Source of the DNA: DAOTXL01 sp034434895
GTDB lineage: Bacteria > Chloroflexota > Anaerolineae > JAAYZQ01
Assembly: GCA_034434895.1 (NCBI GenBank)
Contig: DAOTYI010000056.1
Span: forward strand, 1-19,806
Length of the DNA stretch: 19,806 nt
Direction: 5' to 3'
The translations under genes and the position numbers were made by a program. Shown here one piece after another: positions 13,877 to 19,806 of the stretch. A model generated the notes under the pieces. It had not been told where the DNA came from and made no database searches. It saw only the letters and a program-made list of their open reading frames with translations. The number at the start of each line of letters is the position of its first letter. The first letter of the stretch is position 1.

Positions 13877-14686
13877 TCAGCGCAGCAACGCCTCCAGTTC
13901 ATCGAGTGCCACCCGCGAGGTCAGGTCCAGGCTGAGAGGGGTGACGGCCACAACGCGGTCCACCAGCACAGCGCAGATGTCCGAGTCCGGTTCCAGGGTG
14001 GTATGGTCAATCGCCATCTCATAGTCCAGGCGGCGCTTTTCAGTCAGGGTGCGGCGGCCGCTGGGCAGCGCCCGGTAGTAGCGTTGCCGCGACTGTCGCG
14101 TCACGCGCCAGGGGGTGGCGGGTGTGGCTGTGCAGGGGACTTCGATCTTGAGCAGGTCCACATCGGCGGGCATCCGCCGGGTCAGCATCCGGGCGGCAAA
14201 GTAGTGGGTAAAGTAGGCCGCTGTCGTAAAATCCACCTGCTCCGAATGCTGATAGTGGTACTTTTTGTCGGTCTCCAGGCTCACGGCCAGCGCCGGGATC
14301 CCTTCGTCGGCGGCTTCCAGTGCCGCGCCCACAGTGCCGGAGGCGGTGACGCTGGAGCCGACATTTTCTCCAAAGTTGATGCCCGAGACGCACAACGCCG
14401 GTCGGCGGGGCACCAGTTCCACCAGCGCATAGAGCACCGCCTGGGCCGGCGAGCCGTAGAGGGCATAGGCCGGCACCTGCCGGTCGCCGAGCCGGTAGTC
14501 AATCTCGTAGATGGCCCCATCACTGCAGGTGGGCAGGCTGCGGCCGGCACCCGTTTGTTGCTCGTAGGGAGCCGAGATGACCACCTCGCCAAGTGGCTGT
14601 ACGGCCTGGACCGCTGCCCGGAGCCCGGGTGAGTCAATGCCGTCGTCACACGTCACCAGGATCAGGGGCCGCTCATTCCATGCCAC
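13877..14686 (-). CDS. surE: SurE-type 5'/3'-nucleotidase
   Basis: A 269-residue metal-dependent nucleoside monophosphatase of the SurE family, which acts on 5'- and 3'-nucleotides and sometimes short polyphosphate. The Asp pair is in LVTCDDGIDSPG (D14/D15), the loop SAPYEQQTGAGRSLP follows, and the metal/phosphate motif SGINFGENVGSSVTASGTVGAA is intact. The family normally has Asn just before the Asp pair (NDDG); here it is Cys13. Ser39 of the E. coli enzyme corresponds to Thr45. The start is GTG at 14686, with GAGGAG about 10 nt upstream; a nearby ATG is out of frame. An extended -10 promoter lies about 33 bp upstream. Confidence 0.93.
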   Translation of the reverse strand: MAWNERPLILVTCDDGIDSPGLRAAVQAVQPLGEVVISAPYEQQTGAGRSLPTCSDGAIYEIDYRLGDRQVPAYALYGSPAQAVLYALVELVPRRPALCVSGINFGENVGSSVTASGTVGAALEAADEGIPALAVSLETDKKYHYQHSEQVDFTTAAYFTHYFAARMLTRRMPADVDLLKIEVPCTATPATPWRVTRQSRQRYYRALPSGRRTLTEKRRLDYEMAIDHTTLEPDSDICAVLVDRVVAVTPLSLDLTSRVALDELEALLR

Positions 14687-14718
14687 AGGGGCTGTCTCCT
14701 CATCCAGGATCCGGCCCC

Positions 14719-14746
14719 ATTATAGCAGAATCTCTGATTTTGTGCA
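14719..14746 (-). promoter_or_regulatory. Promoter of the surE unit
   Basis: Minus-strand TATAAT (14724-14719) preceded by TGC, an extended -10. A weak -35 candidate TGCACA (14746-14741) lies 16 bp upstream. Transcription would start near 14712, about 26 nt before the GTG of surE. Confidence 0.65.
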
Positions 14747-14781
14747 CATTGGCAGGAGGGGGCGTCATGCCGGGTAGCCGC

Positions 14782-14866
14782 CGGCGGTGTGGGACAGGCT
14801 TAAGCCTGTCCTACAGATGCCGCCGGCGCGACGGCCAGGCCGTTGTCCCTGTGGTCCACACCGCCG
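14782..14866. repeat. REP-like nested palindrome
   Basis: An outer 11-bp inverted repeat CGGCGGTGTGG (14782-14792) / CCACACCGCCG (14856-14866) encloses the perfect 20-bp palindrome GGACAGGCTTAAGCCTGTCC (14792-14811), a GCCGCCGGCG block and ACGGCC-A-GGCCGT (14831-14843). It lies between the end of DUF4870 and the surE promoter. It could act as a transcript end for the exporter operon, or be a dispersed REP element. Confidence 0.6.
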
Positions 14867-14871
14867 ACCTG

Positions 14872-15324
14872 TTATTTATGACTTGCCAGCCACCTGCCGA
14901 TGACGAGATACCGGAAGTCGTGGCCGCCCAGGCAGCGCACTGCGCCCCACAACCCGTAGAGGATGGTCAGGCCCCAGAAGCCCAGGGGAACGACCATCAG
15001 CAAAAGACCGATCCACATCCCAGCCGGTGGGACTTGCTGGTAGGCATCGGGATTGGCCAGAAGTGGTGGCACAAACATCAGCATCCACACCACGAACCAG
15101 CAACACCAGGCCAGCATGGTCAGGATAAAGGTCACCACCTGGTAGACCAGCGCCTGGAGCGCCTGGAACGCGGCGTAGGCCGACTTTTCCTTTTCGATCA
15201 GCCAGATCACCAGTGCAGCGACGATGCCGCCAAAGCCGCTGGTGATCACACCCAGAAGGATACTGCCGTGCGCCAACCCGGCCAGAACCTTCTCTTCTTG
15301 ATTGAGAACCATCTGCTCGCTCAT
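14872..15324 (-). CDS. DUF4870 domain-containing membrane protein
   Basis: A 150-residue integral membrane protein of unknown function. After a short polar head (MSEQMVLNQEEKVLAG) comes LAHGSILLG with a first membrane segment, then VAALVIWLIEKEKSAYAAFQALQALVYQ, the hallmark of DUF4870/Tic20-like proteins, and two or three further hydrophobic segments. The AAAGGGGG ribosome site fits the ATG at 15324. It follows the MacB-like permease on the same strand by 125 bp and probably belongs to the same transcript. No role in export is established. Confidence 0.8.
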   Translation of the reverse strand: MSEQMVLNQEEKVLAGLAHGSILLGVITSGFGGIVAALVIWLIEKEKSAYAAFQALQALVYQVVTFILTMLAWCCWFVVWMLMFVPPLLANPDAYQQVPPAGMWIGLLLMVVPLGFWGLTILYGLWGAVRCLGGHDFRYLVIGRWLASHK

Positions 15325-15449
15325 ATTTTCCCCCTTTCCATTTAAGTTCGTTTCGGCTCACGGCTCTTGCCTGTCCAAACCGGGATATGGGCCGCAGCGA
15401 AGCCCGCAGGTCTGCGAGAAAGACATGGAGCAGGCCATCATAAAGGGTT

Positions 15450-16772
15450 CTACTCGTAGCGCAGCGCCTCAACGGGATCGAGCCTGGCCGCCCGATTGGC
15501 CGGCAGCAGTCCGGCCAGCAGGGCCACTCCGGTGCTCAGGGCGATGACGGCCAACAGCAGCCACGGCGGAAAGGCCGAGATATTAAAGTCCTTGTAGTCG
15601 CGCAGGAAGCTCAGATGGGCGATGACATTGATGACCTGGCCCACGATCCAGGCGACCAGGACCCCTACCAGCCCACCCCAGAAGCCGATGCTCGCCGCTT
15701 CGACGGTGAACAGCAGGCGGATGGTCCCTTTGCTGGCGCCGACCGCCTTCATCACCCCGATCTCCCGCGTCCGCTCGTAGATGGCCATGATGAGGGTATT
15801 GATGATGCCCAGCGAAGCGACCGCCAGGGCGATCAGCCCAAAGACGCTGAGCACGGCCTGGATGACGCGAAAGCCACCGGCCAGCGACCCGGCCGACTCT
15901 TCGGCTGTCTCGGCGACATAGTCGCCCGACTCTTCGATGGCCCGGGCAACCGCCTCTACCTGTTGCGGATCCTCTACATAGACCGACAGAGCAAACCCCA
16001 TATCCTTGTCGGTATAGGCTGCTTCGTCGTCGTTAAAGTAGCGGCCCATCTCGATCCCCTGAGCCAACGGCACCGCCACCTCGGTGCTCAAAATTGCCTC
16101 CTGGAAGACCCCCACGATTTCAAAGATGTAATCCCGGCCCTCCGCCTCTTTGGAACTGAAGGGGTTCACCTGGTAGCCTTTGTTCACCCGGACAGAGATC
16201 TGTCTGCCCAACGCCTCCTGAGGGTCAAGCCCCCACACTTTCAGGAAGCCGTAGGCGACAACAGCCACGTCCCGCTCGTCCGCTTCGAAGGCTCGCCCGG
16301 CGATCAGCTTACGCTGGCTGATTTCATAGGACGGCGAGGCGTTGAGCTGGGCCTGGTACCTCTTTTCATCGCCCACCAGTTGCACCCAGCGGGGCAGGAC
16401 AACCACCACCGGGTCCACGGCCGCGACATGATCCACGGCCCGGATGCGGGCCACATCCCTGCCGGTGAACTTTTTCATGCTGAAGTAAGGATTTTGCTGC
16501 CCCTCCTGGATCTCTTGCGGCGCGCCAAAGCCGCTGACGCCGAGCATGATGGCGCCGACATTCTGGTTCTCTTTGGGTTCTACGCTGATCACGCCGGGCA
16601 CCTGGAGGGCGGTGAGCTGGCCGGTGACATATTGCTGGAGGCCCACCCCCAGGCTGACCATCAGCGCCACCAGGACGGCGCCGATGACCACAGCAAAGAT
16701 GGTCAGTGTGGTCCGCAGTTTGCGTTTCCACAGGTTAGACATGGCGATGCGGATATAGTCCCAAACTCTCAT
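15450..16772 (-). CDS. MacB/FtsX-type ABC transporter permease
   Basis: A 440-residue permease with the MacB topology: one N-terminal membrane helix (about 22-42, TLTIFAVVIGAVLVALMVSL), a large extracytoplasmic domain (about 45-310) and three C-terminal helices holding the FtsX domain (FGLIALAVASLGIINTLIMAIYERTREIGVMKAVGAS). It ends with the usual AARLDPVEALRYE. The ATG at 16772 has AGGAG upstream; an earlier TTG at 16790 is in frame but less likely. It pairs with the ATPase encoded 43 bp upstream. This class drives mechanotransmission or export of lipoproteins, peptides or drugs. The substrate here is unknown. Confidence 0.9.
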   Translation of the reverse strand: MRVWDYIRIAMSNLWKRKLRTTLTIFAVVIGAVLVALMVSLGVGLQQYVTGQLTALQVPGVISVEPKENQNVGAIMLGVSGFGAPQEIQEGQQNPYFSMKKFTGRDVARIRAVDHVAAVDPVVVVLPRWVQLVGDEKRYQAQLNASPSYEISQRKLIAGRAFEADERDVAVVAYGFLKVWGLDPQEALGRQISVRVNKGYQVNPFSSKEAEGRDYIFEIVGVFQEAILSTEVAVPLAQGIEMGRYFNDDEAAYTDKDMGFALSVYVEDPQQVEAVARAIEESGDYVAETAEESAGSLAGGFRVIQAVLSVFGLIALAVASLGIINTLIMAIYERTREIGVMKAVGASKGTIRLLFTVEAASIGFWGGLVGVLVAWIVGQVINVIAHLSFLRDYKDFNISAFPPWLLLAVIALSTGVALLAGLLPANRAARLDPVEALRYE

Positions 16773-16815
16773 CGTTCTGGCTCCTGACAACGTGGTGCAT
16801 ATGGCACATGGAATA

Positions 16816-17481
<666 letters not shown>

Positions 17482-17514
17482 TTCCCCCTCGCTGTCGCTT
17501 GTTGGAGATACTCT

Positions 17515-18753
17515 CTATGCCTGTTTGAATGCCTGAATCAGGTCCTTCAATCCCGGCCGCTTGCCGTACATCAGCAGCCCGGTACGGAACACTTTAGCCC
17601 CGGCCCACAGGCTCAGGGCAATGCTGACTGCCAGCAATGCCAGGCTGAGGGCGATCTGTCCGGCCGGCACCTGACCAAAGCCCAGGCGGATAAGCATCAT
17701 GACCGGTGCGGTCAGGGGGATGTAGCTCATGGCCACGGCAATCGGCAAATCAGGATTGGTAAAGATAAAGCCGATGACCATCCATGGCAGAGCAGCGGCA
17801 AGGGAAAAGATGCCGGCAATTTGCTGGCTTTCCCGCTGGGTCGTGCCCATCGAACCGGCTACGGCGAACAGGGTGGCGTAGAGCAGATAGCCCAGTATGA
17901 AGTAGACCAGGCCCAGCGCCACCGTGCCCAGACTGAGGTTGATCACCCCACTCAGCGCAAACAGGGCCACGGCGGCTATCAGCAAGGCCGCACCGGCCCC
18001 AAACCAGACAAGCACCTGGATCAGACCCACCGCCCCCAATCCCAGGATCTTGCCTGCCAGCAGTTGGGTGGGATTGATAGAAGAGAGCAAGATTTCGATG
18101 ATGCGGCCCTCTTTCTCCTCACTCACACTTTGCAGCAAAAAGCCCGAAGTGGTAAAGAGGGTGACAATGAACAGGATGGAAAAGATGTAGGGCACCACAA
18201 AGTCGCCAATCCAGCTAAAAGGGTTCTCAGTGCGTACCTCGCCGCTTGCGTTGAGCGTCACCGCCCGGATGTCCATCGGCGCCCGGACGCGGTTCTGGAC
18301 GGCCGGGTCTACCTTGCCGGCCAGGAGTTGCTCCACCAGGAAGCTGCGGATCTCCTCGCTGTCGGCAGCGGCAAAGGTCGAGAACCCGCCGCCGGTGCTG
18401 TAGAAGACGACCTGGCCCGTCTGTAAATAGTCGGCAGGCAGCAGAAAGTAGCTGTCAATCTGTTCGGCCAGGAGGGCAGCTCTGGCTGAGGCTTCGTCGG
18501 GATAGGGGGTGAAGTAGCCCTGATAGTGAGGGAGGGGGGGGCCAAACAGGCCGCTCTGGTCCACATAGCCGATGCCTTTTTGATTCGGCGCGAACTGGGA
18601 CTCCAGAAAAGTACCGACCTCTCCGCCAAAAGCTGCACCTATCAGCAGGACGACCACTCCCATCGCCGGGATGAGGAGTGTCATCAGGATATATCCTGGA
18701 CGGCGCAGGTTGATCCACAGTTCCTGTCTGGCGACCAGCAGAATTTCTTTCAT
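17515..18753 (-). CDS. ABC-2 family permease, NatB-like
   Basis: A 412-residue ABC-2 permease. It has an N-terminal membrane helix (about 20-42, ILMTLLIPAMGVVVLLIGAAFGG), an extracytoplasmic domain (about 45-200) and about six C-terminal helices. The cytoplasmic loop SEEKEGRIIEILLSSINPTQLLAGK is characteristic of the NatB/YhaP class of exporters, which includes the Na+ extruder NatAB. The ATG overlaps the stop of the upstream ATPase gene (ATGA), so the two are translationally coupled. The substrate cannot be read from sequence. Confidence 0.9.
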   Translation of the reverse strand: MKEILLVARQELWINLRRPGYILMTLLIPAMGVVVLLIGAAFGGEVGTFLESQFAPNQKGIGYVDQSGLFGPPLPHYQGYFTPYPDEASARAALLAEQIDSYFLLPADYLQTGQVVFYSTGGGFSTFAAADSEEIRSFLVEQLLAGKVDPAVQNRVRAPMDIRAVTLNASGEVRTENPFSWIGDFVVPYIFSILFIVTLFTTSGFLLQSVSEEKEGRIIEILLSSINPTQLLAGKILGLGAVGLIQVLVWFGAGAALLIAAVALFALSGVINLSLGTVALGLVYFILGYLLYATLFAVAGSMGTTQRESQQIAGIFSLAAALPWMVIGFIFTNPDLPIAVAMSYIPLTAPVMMLIRLGFGQVPAGQIALSLALLAVSIALSLWAGAKVFRTGLLMYGKRPGLKDLIQAFKQA

Positions 18754-19652
18754 TGGACCTCCTCCTGCGGGACTCTTTGGACCACGCTGATAAAGATCTC
18801 CTCCAGGGGCGGCGTTGCCACTTCAAAGCGACGGACGGCCACATTCGCCGCCACCAACTGGCGCAGGATAGCCTGAGGGGATGTCTCCTGCTCCAGGACA
18901 AGTTCGCAGGTGTGGTTGTGCTGTTCTACCCGTTGCACGCCGGTCAACCCCTCCGGCAGGCCGTCGCATTCCAGGATGACGGCATGTTCGGCGTAGCGAG
19001 CTTTGATCTCATCCAGCGGACCGTAGAGCACTGCCTTCCCATAATTGATGAGCAGAATGCGCTGGCATAGCTCTTCCACCTGGTTCATGTCGTGGGTGCT
19101 GAGGATGACCGTCTTGCCCCGCTCCTGCTCCTCCAGCAGGATCCTCTTGAGCAGGTCGGTGTTGACCGGGTCCAGCCCCTGGAACGGTTCGTCCATGATC
19201 AGCAGGTCAGGGTCGTGGACGATAGCCGCCAGAAATTGGGCTTTCTGGGCCATCCCCTTGCTCAATTCCTTGATCTTGCGCCGGGCATATTCCTCCAGGC
19301 CGGCCCGTTCCAGCAAAGCCGAGGCCCGCCGGCCGGCTTCTTTGCGCGGCATCCCTTTGAGCGCAGCCAGATAGGTCAGACACTCCAGCAGTTGAAAGTT
19401 CTTGTACAGGCCGCGCTCCTCCGGCAGGTAGCCGATGCGGGCCTTGCTGGCCTCAGTCACCGGCTGACCCAGTAACCGGATCGTGCCACTGTCGGGCTTG
19501 AGGATGTCCATGATGGTCCGGATGGTGGTCGTCTTGCCCGCGCCGTTAGGTCCCAGCAGCCCAAAGATCTCCCCCTGGGCCACGGTGAAACTGACCCCAT
19601 CCACCGCTTTGACATGGGCGTAGTGTTTTACCAGGTTCTCCACCTCGATCAT
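18750..19652 (-). CDS. ABC transporter ATPase with DUF4162 tail, NatA-like
   Basis: A 300-residue ATPase partner of the NatB-like permease. Walker A is GPNGAGKTT (34-42), Walker B is LLIMDEPFQGLDPVN and the H-loop is STHD. The signature reads LSKGMAQKAQF, with Lys in place of the second residue of LSGGQ, a variant common in this subfamily. The last 80 residues form the DUF4162 domain, ending in the typical LEEIFISVV. AGGAG lies before the ATG. It is the first gene of the exporter operon, and repeat copy 3 begins 42 bp upstream. Confidence 0.93.
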   Translation of the reverse strand: MIEVENLVKHYAHVKAVDGVSFTVAQGEIFGLLGPNGAGKTTTIRTIMDILKPDSGTIRLLGQPVTEASKARIGYLPEERGLYKNFQLLECLTYLAALKGMPRKEAGRRASALLERAGLEEYARRKIKELSKGMAQKAQFLAAIVHDPDLLIMDEPFQGLDPVNTDLLKRILLEEQERGKTVILSTHDMNQVEELCQRILLINYGKAVLYGPLDEIKARYAEHAVILECDGLPEGLTGVQRVEQHNHTCELVLEQETSPQAILRQLVAANVAVRRFEVATPPLEEIFISVVQRVPQEEVQ

Positions 19653-19668
19653 CTCGATTCTCCTGACT

Positions 19669-19700
19669 CGTATGGTATCGGTTCGACCTCACCCCATACG
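19669..19700. promoter_or_regulatory. Inverted repeat upstream of the exporter operon
   Basis: CGTATGG (19669-19675) and CCATACG (19694-19700) form a 7-bp inverted repeat with an 18-bp centre, 17-48 bp upstream of the NatA-like start. The right arm overlaps the end of repeat copy 3. It could be an operator or a leader hairpin; no convincing -10/-35 pair was found here. Confidence 0.3.
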
Positions 19701-19806
19701 CATCAAGTTAAGCGACTCAAGTCGCACCTCAGGGGCCTGCGGCCAGGCGTCCACCTGCGTGGACGCCTCCGTCCGCGCAGGCGGACGGCCGGGTAGCCGA
19801 AGGCAT
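19694..19806 (+). repeat. Folded intergenic repeat element, copy 3 (cut by window end)
   Basis: The first 113 bp of the same element, beginning CCATACGCATCAAG and running through hairpins one to four into the left arm of hairpin five. Stem three is GCGTCCAC/GTGGACGC with loop CTGC instead of CGGC, and stem four is a perfect CCGTCCGC/GCGGACGG. It has the same orientation as copies 1 and 2, but here the neighbouring gene is on the opposite strand. Confidence 0.8.

Noticed and set aside
15615..16787. A 390-codon plus-strand open frame opposite the MacB-like permease
   Set aside because: Antisense shadow of a well-conserved permease, with His/Asp/Gln-rich low-quality translation and no ribosome site.

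Overview
This GC-rich window (translation genes, tRNA-Ser, ABC exporters, a REC-GAF regulator) looks like a chromosomal segment of a bacterium, most probably a member of the Chloroflexota (Anaerolineae-like). That placement rests on the style of the IF2, NusA, DUF3786, DUF1841 and SurE proteins and on many short structured intergenic repeats. It is an inference, because no rRNA or other firm phylogenetic marker is present.

Left edge (1-1607): the C-terminal end of a BNR/Asp-box-like protein is followed by copy 1 of a folded repeat element, a terminator-like hairpin, a 7-bp tandem repeat, and a class II tRNA-Ser(GGA) with a near-consensus promoter. A DUF3786 gene runs leftward. The 316-bp divergent region between it and nusA holds a promoter for each side and a strong palindromic hairpin in the nusA leader.

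Plus-strand block (1608-12216): nusA - ylxR - infB - rbfA - nrnA - truB - [coiled-coil/nuclease-fold-like gene] - ribF::archease - rtcB. The first six genes are the classic transcription/translation operon, but rimP is absent upstream of nusA and rpsO/pnp do not follow ribF. The accessory coiled-coil gene is joined to truB by an ATGA overlap. The ribF reading frame runs without a stop through a complete archease domain, and rtcB, the RNA ligase that archease activates, comes next. Copy 2 of the folded repeat lies between archease and rtcB. The ribF-archease fusion beside rtcB is the most unusual gene arrangement in the window.

Minus-strand block (19652 down to 12263): a NatA/NatB-like ABC-2 exporter (ATPase and permease overlapping by ATGA), a LolD/MacB-like ATPase with its FtsX-type permease, and a DUF4870 membrane protein form one probable operon. 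After a REP-like palindromic element comes a second unit with its own extended -10 promoter: surE, a DUF1841 gene and a REC-GAF response regulator, which converges on rtcB. Copy 3 of the folded repeat begins just upstream of the exporter operon and is cut by the window end.

The repeat family is the most interesting non-coding signal. It has three same-orientation copies about 9-10 kb apart, imperfect terminal inverted repeats and five consecutive hairpins. Between copies, one stem shows a paired (compensatory) change and two others show wobble or single mismatches.
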